A program made the translations under genes and the position numbers. The notes below the pieces were generated by a model. That model saw only the letters and a program-made list of their open reading frames with translations. It made no database searches and had not been told where the DNA came from. This document shows, in pieces, positions 44,282 to 53,028 of a DNA stretch of 64,000 nucleotides. The stretch spans positions 1,418,325 through 1,482,324 of the forward strand of contig CANLUY010000002.1 of NCBI GenBank assembly GCA_947494435.1, in the 5' to 3' direction. The DNA is from an uncultured Litoreibacter sp. Its GTDB lineage: Bacteria > Pseudomonadota > Alphaproteobacteria > Rhodobacterales > Rhodobacteraceae. How positions within the stretch are numbered: position 1 is the stretch's first letter; each line of letters starts with the position of its first letter.

Positions 44282-44625
44282 TCAAGATAATACCTGACGC
44301 AATCCTGAACCCGCCGGAAGCGATCGCCACCCAGCTTTGTGCCCCCGAACCAGCGCGTCACGACAACAATTTCACCAACGAGAGTTTCGCGTTCGAGCAT
44401 GCGCAGAATGACCATCCCTGCTCCGCTCTCTCCGTCATCATTTTTGAGCGGCGTGCCATCGGGCAGAATGAGGGCCCAAGTGTTATGTGTGGCCTTCGCA
44501 AACTTCTTCTTCCGGCACAGTGTTTTTACGAATTTGACCGCATCTTTCTTGCATCCGACAGGGCCACCAGACACGGCATATTTCGACCCACGGTCACTAA
44601 GCACTGGATCAAAGACCTGCATCAT
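44245..44625 (-). CDS. YigZ/IMPACT family protein
   Basis: A 126-residue protein equivalent to the N-terminal IMPACT domain. KFAKATHNTWALILPDG, DDGESGAGMVILRML and VVVTRWFGGTKLGGDRFRR are the family signature, including the conserved WFGGxKLG. Bacterial members are of unsettled function, with a suggested translation-related or nucleic-acid-related role. Many homologues are about 200 residues with a second small domain, which is absent here. An ATG pair lies at 44625/44622; no strong Shine-Dalgarno is visible. The 3' end overlaps that of the potassium channel gene. Confidence 0.88.
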   Translation of the reverse strand: MMQVFDPVLSDRGSKYAVSGGPVGCKKDAVKFVKTLCRKKKFAKATHNTWALILPDGTPLKNDDGESGAGMVILRMLERETLVGEIVVVTRWFGGTKLGGDRFRRVQDCVRYYLDQREVSSGSSGK

Positions 44626-44650
44626 CAAAAGCTTTGCATCAGCCGGGCGG

Positions 44651-45010
44651 TCAGCCGATCAATATTGCGAGCCATGCGATGCCACCTGCGACAGCTGTGA
44701 CCGCGACACCGGCAGAGCCTGCATCTTTTGCGGCTTTGGCCAATGGATGGATATCCTCGCTGATATAGTCAATCGCCCGCTCGATGGCGGAGTTCATCAA
44801 CTCCGCCGCGAGAATTAATATACCAAGGCTTAAAATCAGTGCGCGCTCCGCACCCGTGAGATCAATGAGAAATGTAAAGGACGCAGAGATCAGGTTCACG
44901 ATCAGCCACGTCCTGAAGCTGGACTCCGTGTGCCAGATCTCGGCAATCCCCTGCCAAGACCAGATGCAGCGATTAACAAATCGCTTTAACTCATTAACGA
45001 TCAACCCCAT
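44651..45010 (-). CDS. dgkA: Diacylglycerol kinase
   Basis: A 119-residue integral membrane kinase with three helices that phosphorylates diacylglycerol to phosphatidic acid and so recycles lipid from envelope synthesis. An amphipathic start (FVNRCIWSWQGIAEIWHTE) precedes the conserved ELMNSAIERAIDYI segment, in which the glutamates are catalytic, and the basic/acidic DIHPLAKAAKDAGSAGV. Length is that of DgkA. The start codon is 3 bases after the stop of the M48 protease gene and 25 bases upstream of the yigZ-like gene stands the stop, so all three are probably one operon. Confidence 0.95.
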   Translation of the reverse strand: MGLIVNELKRFVNRCIWSWQGIAEIWHTESSFRTWLIVNLISASFTFLIDLTGAERALILSLGILILAAELMNSAIERAIDYISEDIHPLAKAAKDAGSAGVAVTAVAGGIAWLAILIG

Positions 45011-45013
45011 GGA

Positions 45014-45727
45014 TCAGAGCTGGGAATTGACACGGCGGACAGTTTCGATCCGTGACGCGTTGGGCGGGTGGGTCCCAAGGAAACGGTCGCCTGGGTCAGG
45101 AATGCGGTTAAAGAATTGCGCGCCTTTGAGGGGATCAAACCCCGCACGTTTCGCAATAACCGTTCCCAGCGCATCGGCTTCCAACTCGTTTTCTTTGGAA
45201 TACGCACGCGCGCCGACAGAGCCACCTAGCTGTTGCCCCGTATTGACATCGAGCCCAAGGCCAGCCGCAACGATCCCGCCCAAAATAGCGCCGCCGATCG
45301 CGGATTGGCGTTGTTGCTCCAGATGGCGCTCAATATGGTGTGCTGCCTCATGGCCCATGACGAAAGCAATCTCATCACGGTTGCGCGCGTCTTGGATCAA
45401 AGCAAGGGTGAAGCCCAAGATCGGACGCCCTGCACGATCTAAGGTTTGATAGGCATTTGGCGGCAGGCGCGGGTCGCGCTCGACCACAATCTTGAAATCA
45501 CAGTTCAAACTTGGTGCGCGGGCGCGGCACTCCCGTTCCGCGACCGGCTCAACCTGTCGCACAACTGAGGTGAAGTTCGCTTGCGCCTGACGAGCAGACA
45601 CCTTCGGCGGAGCCTTGGTTGCCGTCGTCACAGGTTTTGGACCGGATGGGCTTGTCGTTTCCGGCGCGGACGCCGGTTCACAGGCTGCAAGTGCCAGGAC
45701 CGTGCCCAGTAAGATCATCTTTTTCAT
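45014..45727 (-). CDS. M48-family metalloprotease lipoprotein
   Basis: A 237-residue lipoprotein with lipobox LAAC (Cys16) and a Pro/Thr-rich linker. The zinc protease motif HEAAH is at residues 126-130 and the third ligand is in ENELEADALG (Glu183). The final part PGDRFLGTHPPNASRIETV is the typical end of the M48 (BepA/LoiP-like) domain. Such proteases act in outer-membrane quality control. It lacks the TPR domain of BepA. The gene starts an apparent operon with dgkA and yigZ. Confidence 0.93.
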   Translation of the reverse strand: MKKMILLGTVLALAACEPASAPETTSPSGPKPVTTATKAPPKVSARQAQANFTSVVRQVEPVAERECRARAPSLNCDFKIVVERDPRLPPNAYQTLDRAGRPILGFTLALIQDARNRDEIAFVMGHEAAHHIERHLEQQRQSAIGGAILGGIVAAGLGLDVNTGQQLGGSVGARAYSKENELEADALGTVIAKRAGFDPLKGAQFFNRIPDPGDRFLGTHPPNASRIETVRRVNSQL

Positions 45728-45862
45728 GTTTCACCTCGCTCGTTGGGCATCGTGATAACTGCTCCGATCCGGCGCGCCAAGGGTCAAGCCTTCAAGACAA
45801 GGACAGATTGCACTTTTTCGCGTTCACTGCTTTCATTCCTACAACAGAATGGAGGCGGCAAT

Positions 45863-46105
45863 ATGTTCACGATTGAGCATGAATTTGACTCAACATTGAT
45901 TACTCTGGTCGATGAAGGACGCACGCATCTGACCGAAGACATCGCCGTCAATGCCTTCGAGGATTGTGTCACCTTGGAACAGCATGATCCGGTTACAGAC
46001 CGGGTACAGCGGGTCACCTTCTCTCTTCGTCAGGTACGTGACCTTGCTGCCGCGCTCAACTTGCCAGAAGGAAGCTACCGTCTGGAACGAAAGGCCAAGA
46101 CATGA
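45863..46105 (+). CDS. 80-residue protein coupled to the histone-deacetylase-family gene
   Basis: A small acidic protein that is unrecognised: MFTIEHEFDSTLITLVDEGR, then DIAVNAFEDCVTLEQHDPVT and a helical C-terminus (SLRQVRDLAAALNLPEGSYR). It has no signal peptide or membrane segment. GGAGGCGGC lies upstream of the ATG at 45863, and the stop codon overlaps the ATG of the deacetylase-family gene by four bases (ATGA), so the two are made together. The pattern of alternating charged strands and a short helix suggests a small alpha/beta fold. The role may be regulatory, but nothing in the sequence shows it. Confidence 0.7.
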   Translation: MFTIEHEFDSTLITLVDEGRTHLTEDIAVNAFEDCVTLEQHDPVTDRVQRVTFSLRQVRDLAAALNLPEGSYRLERKAKT

Positions 46106-47217
46106 GCGCCTCCCGCAAAACAGGGTTCTATTGGGACGAACGCTGCTTTTGGCACTCAGGTGGCAATTACGCATTCACCTTGCCGGTTGGCGGCTTGGTT
46201 CAACCTTTGGCATCAGGCGGCCTTCCCGAAAGTCCTGAAACGAAACGCAGACTGAAGAACCTCATTGACACAACCGGCCTCATTCGTGACCTGCGCAGCA
46301 CAATCGCTGAACCCGCAACATGGGATGACTTGGCTCGCGTCCACCCCGGGGCATTCTTGCGTAAATTCAAAGAACTGTCCGACACAGGCGGTGGTGAGAT
46401 CGGCTTGCGGACACCCTTCGGGCAAGGTGGGTTTGAACACGCCGCGCTGTCAGCCGGTCTAGCCAAAGTGGCCGTGCGCGACGTCCTGAAAGGCCGCGTA
46501 GACAATGCCTACGCACTGTCGCGACCACCCGGCCATCACTGTTTACCAGACTTTCCAAACGGCTTTTGCTTGCTTGCCAATATCGCGATTGCAATCGAAG
46601 CGGCCTTCGCCGACGGGCTGACCGACCGCGTCGCCGTTGTCGATTGGGACGTCCATCACGGCAACGGGACGGAGGCCATATTTTATGATCGTGATGATGT
46701 GTTGACCATCTCACTGCATCAGGAACGCAACTATCCAGTGGATACCGGAGATGCCGAAGACCGCGGTGTTGGTGCCGGGGACGGGTTCAATATCAATATC
46801 CCGCTACCGCCGGGTGGTGGTCATGCGCTGTATCTCGACGCGATGGAGCGTTTGGTTCTTCCGGCACTCGCGCAATTTCAACCCGATATCATCATTATAG
46901 CCTGCGGGTTCGATGCTGCCGCAATCGACCCGTTATCGCGCATGCTTGCAACCACAGAGACATTTCGCGCAATGACGGAGCAGGTTATGGACGCCGCAGA
47001 TGAGCTATGCGACGGACGGCTCGTTCAGGTCCATGAAGGTGGCTACTCAGAGGTTTACGTTCCATTCTGCGGCCACGCGGTATTACAGCAAATGTCGGGC
47101 AGTGACATCAACGCCCCCGACCCACTCGCCGAGACTTTCGCATTGCGCCAACCCTCTGAACGGCTGCAAAGGATGCATAGCGCGTTCATCGACGATCTCG
47201 AACACCTCTTTCGGTAA
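46102..47217 (+). CDS. Histone deacetylase family protein (class II-like amidohydrolase)
   Basis: A 371-residue zinc hydrolase of the arginase/deacetylase fold. Catalytic histidines are His145-His146 (PPGHHCLPDFPNGFC), zinc ligands are Asp183 and His185 (DWDVHHGNGT), and the third metal-binding Asp is in CGFDAAAIDPL; the loop PPGGGHALY is also family-like. In bacteria these enzymes act on acetylated polyamines, acetoin-type or other amide substrates, so no histone role is implied. It follows an 80-residue protein with a 4-base overlap. A CoA-transferase pair starts 111 bases downstream. Confidence 0.92.
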   Translation: MSASRKTGFYWDERCFWHSGGNYAFTLPVGGLVQPLASGGLPESPETKRRLKNLIDTTGLIRDLRSTIAEPATWDDLARVHPGAFLRKFKELSDTGGGEIGLRTPFGQGGFEHAALSAGLAKVAVRDVLKGRVDNAYALSRPPGHHCLPDFPNGFCLLANIAIAIEAAFADGLTDRVAVVDWDVHHGNGTEAIFYDRDDVLTISLHQERNYPVDTGDAEDRGVGAGDGFNINIPLPPGGGHALYLDAMERLVLPALAQFQPDIIIIACGFDAAAIDPLSRMLATTETFRAMTEQVMDAADELCDGRLVQVHEGGYSEVYVPFCGHAVLQQMSGSDINAPDPLAETFALRQPSERLQRMHSAFIDDLEHLFR

Positions 47218-47328
47218 ATTTGCAACCGGTTGCAAATTCTCTTCCGCAGCGCAGCATTCGCGTTGACTCTAAGGAAATTGTCTGGGCAAACTCTTGCAAC
47301 TTTTCTGACCATTCGGAGAACAATTAAT

Positions 47329-48042
47329 ATGAAAAAGGTCTACAATTCTGCGGCTGAGGCGCTGGACGGCCTGCTGCATGACGGCATGTTCATTGCCGCC
47401 GGTGGCTTCGGCCTCTGCGGCATCCCGGAGCTTCTGCTCGACGCCATCAAAGACGCAGGCACGAAAGATCTGACCTTCGCTTCAAACAATGCGGGCGTGG
47501 ATGATTTTGGCATCGGTATCCTGCTGCAAACCAAACAGGTGAAGAAAATGATCTCCTCCTATGTCGGTGAAAACGCAGAGTTTATGCGCCAATATCTCTC
47601 TGGCGAGCTGGAGCTTGAATTCAACCCGCAAGGCACGTTGGCTGAGCGTATGCGCTCCGGCGGCTGCGGCATTCCGGGCTTTTACACCAAGACCGGCGTC
47701 GGCACGGTGATTGCCGAGGGCAAGGAACATAAAGACTTCCCGACCGGGCCTGAAGGCGCGATGGAAACCTACATCATGGAGAACGGCATCTTCGCCGATC
47801 TCTCCATCGTCAAAGCGTGGAAAGCAGACGCCACAGGCAACCTCGTCTTCCGCAAAACCGCACGCAACTTCAACCCGCCCGCCGCCATGTGCGGCAAGAC
47901 CTGTGTGGTTGAGGTGGAAGAGATCGTGGAAACAGGCTCCCTTGATCCCGACACGATCCACCTGCCCGGCATCTATGTGCACCGCATTATTCAAGGGCAG
48001 CACGAAAAACGCATCGAACAACGCACTGTGAGGGCTGCATAA
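47329..48042 (+). CDS. 3-oxoacid CoA-transferase, subunit A
   Basis: A 237-residue alpha subunit of a class I CoA-transferase, which moves CoA between succinyl-CoA and a 3-oxo acid such as acetoacetate. [30 protein letters not shown] and the later [16 protein letters not shown] and [13 protein letters not shown] segments are characteristic of the ScoA/PcaI group. The ATG at 47329 has a GGAGAACAATTAAT leader. The stop overlaps the ATG of the B subunit by one base. Succinyl-CoA:acetoacetate transferase fits best; 3-oxoadipate transferase is the alternative. Confidence 0.93.
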   Translation: MKKVYNSAAEALDGLLHDGMFIAAGGFGLCGIPELLLDAIKDAGTKDLTFASNNAGVDDFGIGILLQTKQVKKMISSYVGENAEFMRQYLSGELELEFNPQGTLAERMRSGGCGIPGFYTKTGVGTVIAEGKEHKDFPTGPEGAMETYIMENGIFADLSIVKAWKADATGNLVFRKTARNFNPPAAMCGKTCVVEVEEIVETGSLDPDTIHLPGIYVHRIIQGQHEKRIEQRTVRAA

Positions 48043-48665
48043 TGTGGGATCGCAATCAAATGGCCGCACGGGCCGCGCAAGAGTTGCAAGACGGCTGGTA
48101 CGTAAACCTCGGCATCGGCATCCCGACACTCGTGTCGAACTACATCCCCGAGGGCGTTGAAGTCACACTGCAATCCGAAAACGGCATGCTCGGCATGGGC
48201 CCCTTCCCGACCGAGGATGAAATCGACGCTGACCTGATCAACGCGGGCAAGCAAACGATAACAGAGCTGCCCCAAACCGCTTACTTCGACAGCGCACAAA
48301 GCTTTGGGATGATCCGTGGCGGCAAGATCGCCATGGCGATCCTCGGCGCGATGGAAGTCGCAGAAAACGGCGATCTGGCAAACTGGATGATCCCCGGCAA
48401 GCTGGTCAAAGGCATGGGCGGCGCAATGGATCTGGTCGCAGGCGTCGGTCGCGTTGTCGTGGTCATGGACCACACCAACAAACACGGCGACAGCAAGGTT
48501 CTGACCGAATGCACCTTGCCACTGACAGGCCAGAAGGTCGTCGATCGCATCATCACCAATCTCGGCGTGCTGGATGTGGTCGAAGGCGGCCTGAAGATTG
48601 TCGAGACCGCAGATGGTGTGACCGAAGACGAACTGCGCGCAGCGACAGAAGCAAAGATCGTCTGA
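48042..48665 (+). CDS. 3-oxoacid CoA-transferase, subunit B
   Basis: A 207-residue beta subunit. [20 protein letters not shown] is the family start; the active-site glutamate that forms the enzyme-CoA thioester is in [33 protein letters not shown] and [19 protein letters not shown] follow as expected. Translation is coupled to the A subunit (TAATG). A strong terminator follows, closing the two-gene operon. Confidence 0.95.
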   Translation: MWDRNQMAARAAQELQDGWYVNLGIGIPTLVSNYIPEGVEVTLQSENGMLGMGPFPTEDEIDADLINAGKQTITELPQTAYFDSAQSFGMIRGGKIAMAILGAMEVAENGDLANWMIPGKLVKGMGGAMDLVAGVGRVVVVMDHTNKHGDSKVLTECTLPLTGQKVVDRIITNLGVLDVVEGGLKIVETADGVTEDELRAATEAKIV

Positions 48666-48685
48666 CCCAAGTAAATTTTGCATCG

Positions 48686-48711
48686 AAGGGGGCCATCAAG
48701 GCCCCCTTTTT
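48686..48711 (+). terminator. Terminator after the CoA-transferase operon
   Basis: GGGGGCC pairs with GGCCCCC across ATCAA, followed by TTTTT, 20 bases after the subunit B stop. Confidence 0.93.
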
Positions 48712-48788
48712 CATGCGCAAAATCGCCCCATCCTCGCCACACTCCACAGCTATCCAGTTCCTATTGCACCCGTCAAAGAGCTGCTCAC

Positions 48789-49079
48789 GTGATCTGGAAA
48801 ATACTCAAAAGCGTTTTTGCCGCCCTGTCTGTGACAATGATGATGCTGGCCGCCGTATACACAGTGCAATCACGCGATGCCAAATCATCAGAACCGCGCT
48901 GGATTGGTGACAGTTACGAAGAAAAGCCCTTCTTACTGGAATACGCAGCCACGCGTCAGGAGTTACTGATGGGCGTCCTGCGCGAACACTTCCCAGAGCT
49001 GAACTTGCCACAACCAGAAGCCGAACCGGTCAACCCGCTTAGCCTGCAAGCGCTTAAAAGCCGCAATGGCAGCAACTAA
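48789..49079 (+). CDS. 96-residue single-span membrane-anchored protein
   Basis: An unrecognised small protein starting with GTG at 48789. A hydrophobic helix (ILKSVFAALSVTMMMLAAVYTV) near the N-terminus is followed by a polar periplasmic or cytoplasmic part with an acidic stretch (WIGDSYEEKPFLLEYAATRQ, EHFPELNLPQPEAEPVN). AAAGAG lies upstream of the GTG. No cysteines or enzyme motifs are seen. It faces a convergent EamA transporter gene. Confidence 0.55.
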   Translation: MIWKILKSVFAALSVTMMMLAAVYTVQSRDAKSSEPRWIGDSYEEKPFLLEYAATRQELLMGVLREHFPELNLPQPEAEPVNPLSLQALKSRNGSN

Positions 49080-49095
49080 GACTGGTCAGCTCGGA

Positions 49096-50004
49096 TTACA
49101 GCGCCAAAATCAGACACAAAATCGACGCCACGATCAGCAAAACACCCAGAATCTCGCGCATAGATGACCGCTCTTTGAAGACAAAATACGATCCCATAAA
49201 GGTGAAAATCAGCTCTACCTGCCCCAAGGCTTTCACATATGCTGCATTTTGCAGGGTGAAGGCCACAAACCACCCGAGTGATCCCAACATAGACGTCAGC
49301 CCGGTCCAAACCGACACACGCCAAGTCGCTGCGACCCGCAAAATCTCCCCTCGGTCCCGCCATATGAGCCAAACCGTCATCACCAGAACTTGCCATGTGA
49401 TCGCGACGCAGAGCGTCAGCATCGCGCGCAAAAACGGATCGTCTGACGCCACTTCCAGCGTCGCCCCGCGATAGCCCACGGCTGAAATGCCAAAGATGAA
49501 CCCCGCGCTTAGCCCGTATCCAGACGCTTTGTTGAAAAGCCGCTTTGACCACGGCAATGCCACCTCGCCTTTCGGCGGATCAGACAACAAGATGACGCCC
49601 GCGAACCCGATCACAATTGCCACGACCCCACCCCACGTGATCGCCTCTCCCAGAACGATCAGGCCCAGAATTGCTGTCAGGATCACTTCAGACTTCTTCA
49701 GCGCAATCCCAACCGTGAAATTGCGTTCCGCAAATAAGGCCACGACGCAGGCCGTCGCCACGATCTGCGCCACCCCCCCGATCAGGATGTAGGACCAGAA
49801 CGCGGCCCCGATCGCTGGCATTTCAGCGTCCGTGACACCTACATAAACCGCGACCAGCACCACCACCAACGGCAGCGAGAACAAGAAACGCGAAAACGTA
49901 GCCCCCGCCGTGGTCAGCTTCGTCGTCTTGAGATGTCGCTGCAGCATGAACCGCAGGTTCTGCATGAAAGCGGCAAAGATGGTGACGGGGATCCAAAGGC
50001 TCAT
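49096..50004 (-). CDS. EamA/DMT family transporter (second)
   Basis: A 302-residue membrane protein with about ten helices in two EamA halves. ALFAERNFTVGIALKKSEVILTA and AYVKALGQVELIFTFMGSYFVFKE occupy equivalent places in the repeats. It is only distantly similar to the transporter at 27488-28408. The substrate is unknown. It is 20 bases downstream of the desaturase gene on the same strand and may be co-transcribed. Confidence 0.88.
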   Translation of the reverse strand: MSLWIPVTIFAAFMQNLRFMLQRHLKTTKLTTAGATFSRFLFSLPLVVVLVAVYVGVTDAEMPAIGAAFWSYILIGGVAQIVATACVVALFAERNFTVGIALKKSEVILTAILGLIVLGEAITWGGVVAIVIGFAGVILLSDPPKGEVALPWSKRLFNKASGYGLSAGFIFGISAVGYRGATLEVASDDPFLRAMLTLCVAITWQVLVMTVWLIWRDRGEILRVAATWRVSVWTGLTSMLGSLGWFVAFTLQNAAYVKALGQVELIFTFMGSYFVFKERSSMREILGVLLIVASILCLILAL

Positions 50005-50024
50005 GCGGCCTGTCTGACACGCGG

Positions 50025-50918
50025 CTAGTCGCGATGCCAGAGCGGATGCACCACCTCATCTTTGGCTCGTAAGAAATACGCGCGGAAGATCTGCCCATAG
50101 GAACGGTACACATAGCCTTCGTTGCAGGTCAGAACACGTGCTTTTGTGCGCGCATAAAGCACCGGCAGATCGTACCACGCGACACTCGGATGCATGTGAT
50201 GTAACGCATGGAAGTTATTGTTCAAAAACAGAAAAGCCAAAATACCGCGATCTTCTATGATCACTGAGCGACCCCGATATTTATCATGAGCGCGATGCTC
50301 CAGAAACGTCCTGATCTTCAATATGGATAGCGCGAGATAAGCGGCAATTAGGTAGGCCCAAAACGGCATCGCCCCAACTGAATGGACAACCCACAAAACA
50401 AGGCCCACTCCCACGCCATGCAATGCCCACCCGCGTAACACTGCGGTCTCTCCGCCCCGCAACAGCCGCACCTCACCGCGCAGAAACGCGATTTGTGAGA
50501 TAAACGGCCCCACGAGCAGCCGCCCGAGCAGAGTATTGTTGAACCGCAAAACGGACCGCGCCCAAGACGGGAGAGCTTCCCAATCCCTGTTGCTCAGGAA
50601 ATTGCTTTCTGGGTCATCATAGGGATCAGTCAAATTGGCATCTCGGTGATGCGCCAGATGAGTGTCACGGAACCGTTCAAATGGGATCACCAGATTAAGT
50701 GCGGGAAAAACAAACGCCTCATTCAAACGCTGGATCGGGAATGGGTGTCCGTGAATAATTTCGTGCTGCAGAGAGGCATGCAGAGCAATTGAAATCGCGA
50801 CGGCCAGCATACCCAAGGGCAACCAGATCGAGGCCGCCACTGTCAGCCCAAGCAACCAGACCGCGTAACATAAGAAAATCAGCGCAACGGTCGGCCACTC
50901 CACGGGGCCCTTACGCAT
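50025..50918 (-). CDS. Membrane fatty acid desaturase
   Basis: A 297-residue di-iron membrane desaturase. The three histidine boxes are HEIIHGHP (about 52-58), HLAHH (87-91) and HALHHMHP (237-244), separated by membrane helices in the expected order. Such enzymes put double bonds in fatty acyl chains or hydroxylate related lipids; regiospecificity cannot be read here. An ATG at 50918 with GGGG five to eight bases upstream is used. The frame stays open to a TTG at 50999 and would add 27 residues. An XRE-family regulator is divergent from it. Confidence 0.86.
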   Translation of the reverse strand: MRKGPVEWPTVALIFLCYAVWLLGLTVAASIWLPLGMLAVAISIALHASLQHEIIHGHPFPIQRLNEAFVFPALNLVIPFERFRDTHLAHHRDANLTDPYDDPESNFLSNRDWEALPSWARSVLRFNNTLLGRLLVGPFISQIAFLRGEVRLLRGGETAVLRGWALHGVGVGLVLWVVHSVGAMPFWAYLIAAYLALSILKIRTFLEHRAHDKYRGRSVIIEDRGILAFLFLNNNFHALHHMHPSVAWYDLPVLYARTKARVLTCNEGYVYRSYGQIFRAYFLRAKDEVVHPLWHRD

Positions 50919-51077
50919 GTCTGCCCCATGAAATCCGAGCCCGACGCGCGTCCAGGTATCGGCGGTCGGCACCTGTGTGAGCTTTGTTTTCCATGGCAAC
51001 AGGGTGTCAGGGGGTCCGCTTTGTCACAATTCTGCAATAAGTTCACATTCATCCGCAAAAGTGACTAATATCACCAT

Positions 51078-51941
51078 ATGCTGATAAATACCGACAAACG
51101 CGACCGTGCCGACCTGTTTCGAACCCGGCTGCACGAAGCAATGATCCAAGCCAAAGCCACACAAAGCAGCCTCGCCCGCGAGACAGGCGTGGACCGCTCA
51201 ACGATTTCACAATTGCTCAGAAGCGATACAGCCCGACTTCCCAACGCGCAGCTCGTTGCGGAATGTGCGACGGTTCTGGGCGTCTCTGCTGATTGGCTAC
51301 TTGGCCTCACCGAACGCCCCGAACAAGCCGCCGATCTGCTGGCAGCGGCGCTCACCATGACCGAAGCCCCCCGCGCATTGATTGATGAGCAAATCTTCAA
51401 CTGGCACAAGGAAGCCGCTGGATACAAAATCCGCCACGTCCCTGCTGGTTTGCCCGACATGCTCAAAAGCCGCGAGCTTTTGCAGTGGGAATATGAGCCG
51501 CATCTCGGCCGCACGACAGACCAAGCCATCGGCGCCTCGGAAGACCGTTTGGAATGGATGCGCGGGGCGAGATCAGACTATGAGATTGCATTGCCGATCC
51601 ATGACCTTCGGGCCTTCGCACGGGCAGAGGGCTATTATGCGGGGCTTCCAAAACCACTACGCATAGAGCAGCTCGACCGGATCATCACACTCACAGACCA
51701 GCTTTACCCCGCCTTGCGGCTTCACCCCTTCAACGCGCGCAAACTCTACTCCGCACCGGTCACAATCTTTGGCCCACTGCTCGCCGTGATCTATTTGGGC
51801 CGCAACTACATTGCCTTCCGCGACACGGAGCGGGTCGACGCAATCACTCAGCATTTTGACGGCCTTGTGCGCGCCGCAGAAATCCCGTCACGCGACATCC
51901 CGGCTTATCTTCAATCCCTCCGAGACGAGATCAAGGATTGA
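51078..51941 (+). CDS. XRE-family helix-turn-helix regulator with C-terminal ligand/partner domain
   Basis: A 287-residue protein. Residues about 18-80 form an XRE helix-turn-helix (QSSLARETGVDRSTISQLLR, VAECATVLGVSADWLLGLTE). The remaining 200 residues have no obvious catalytic motif but look like a compact alpha/beta domain (YEIALPIHDLRAFARAEGYY, PVTIFGPLLAVIYLGRNYIA), perhaps for sensing. No Shine-Dalgarno is seen before the ATG, but GTGA-n6-TCAC lies directly upstream (51061-51074) and may be its own operator. Divergent placement suggests control of the desaturase gene. Confidence 0.85.
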   Translation: MLINTDKRDRADLFRTRLHEAMIQAKATQSSLARETGVDRSTISQLLRSDTARLPNAQLVAECATVLGVSADWLLGLTERPEQAADLLAAALTMTEAPRALIDEQIFNWHKEAAGYKIRHVPAGLPDMLKSRELLQWEYEPHLGRTTDQAIGASEDRLEWMRGARSDYEIALPIHDLRAFARAEGYYAGLPKPLRIEQLDRIITLTDQLYPALRLHPFNARKLYSAPVTIFGPLLAVIYLGRNYIAFRDTERVDAITQHFDGLVRAAEIPSRDIPAYLQSLRDEIKD

Positions 51942-52005
51942 GCCAACGTCCCTTTCCCGCTAGGCTCTCTCGATAACAAGTAAAACAGCAGGCAAGCCGC
52001 GACCA

Positions 52006-53025
52006 ATGACGGCGCTCAAAGAATATGACAGGTTGGAGACCACGGGGATCTGGCGCGAGAGCGCGGACGCCCAGCGTCGTGATGTGATCGTCAGTTTTGG
52101 CGATGCCTCACTGATCATCAAAGATCAGAAGGATACGGCCCTCGCGCATTGGTCCCTGCCAGCGATTCATCGTGAGAATCCCGGCAAACGGCCCGCACTG
52201 TTCAAACCGGCGCAAGATGCCGATGAAGAACTTGAGATCGCCGAAACCGAAGTCATCGACGCGATCGAGAAAATTCGCCGAACCGTCAAACGCCGCAGGC
52301 CCCGCTCAGGCAGACTCCGCCTTTTCGTCTCAGGAAGCATCATCGCGGCAATTGCGGCGGTGGGTATCTTGTGGCTGCCACAGGCCCTTGTTCGCAATAC
52401 AGTCGGCATTCTCCCCGAAAGCACGCGATTGACCATCGGGACAACGCTGCGTGGCCATCTGAGCCGGCTCACCGGCGATGCGTGCCGTGGGACGTTGGGG
52501 GCCACTGCATTGAACCGACTGAAAACCCGCGCGCTGCAAAGCAAATTCCGCAAGGCCTATATTCTACCAGACCTCGCACAACGCGACACGATGGTTTTAC
52601 CCGGTCGCATCCTGCTTCTCGACGCCACACTGGTCGAGGATCATGACAACCCAGATGTCGCTGCTGGATACATGCTCAAGGCACTGACCGACAGGCTGAA
52701 GCAGGACCCGATGACGCCGCTTCTGGAACATGCAGGAACAACATCAACGTTTCGGCTTTTGACCACAGGCAAGATCGACGATGACGCGCTGCGCCGCTAT
52801 GCGGAGCACTTAATCGCCAGCACGGAACCCGCCCTTGATCAGGCGGCGCTCCTACCCCAGTTCGAGGGCGCACGCGTCGCGTCCACACCATTCGCGTTCG
52901 CCGTAGACGTGACAGGGGAAAGCACAATCGAATTGATCGAAGCGGACCCCTACCGTGATAGGGACGCGCCGCAACTTTTGTCAGATGGGGATTGGATCAG
53001 CCTACAAGCGATCTGTACCGAATAG
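52006..53025 (+). CDS. Single-span membrane protein of unknown function
   Basis: A 339-residue protein with a cytoplasmic N-terminal domain (1-100, ending in the basic KRRRPRSGRLR), one helix (about 106-124, LFVSGSIIAAIAAVGILWLP) and a large outer domain. Part of the latter, PGRILLLDATLVEDHDNPDV followed by AAGYMLKALTDRL, resembles in pattern the strand-and-helix region of M48-type proteases, but the HExxH zinc motif is absent; a proteolytically dead relative is possible but speculative. It is convergent with the basic repeat protein, 3 bases apart. Confidence 0.6.
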   Translation: MTALKEYDRLETTGIWRESADAQRRDVIVSFGDASLIIKDQKDTALAHWSLPAIHRENPGKRPALFKPAQDADEELEIAETEVIDAIEKIRRTVKRRRPRSGRLRLFVSGSIIAAIAAVGILWLPQALVRNTVGILPESTRLTIGTTLRGHLSRLTGDACRGTLGATALNRLKTRALQSKFRKAYILPDLAQRDTMVLPGRILLLDATLVEDHDNPDVAAGYMLKALTDRLKQDPMTPLLEHAGTTSTFRLLTTGKIDDDALRRYAEHLIASTEPALDQAALLPQFEGARVASTPFAFAVDVTGESTIELIEADPYRDRDAPQLLSDGDWISLQAICTE

Positions 53026-53028
53026 CCC

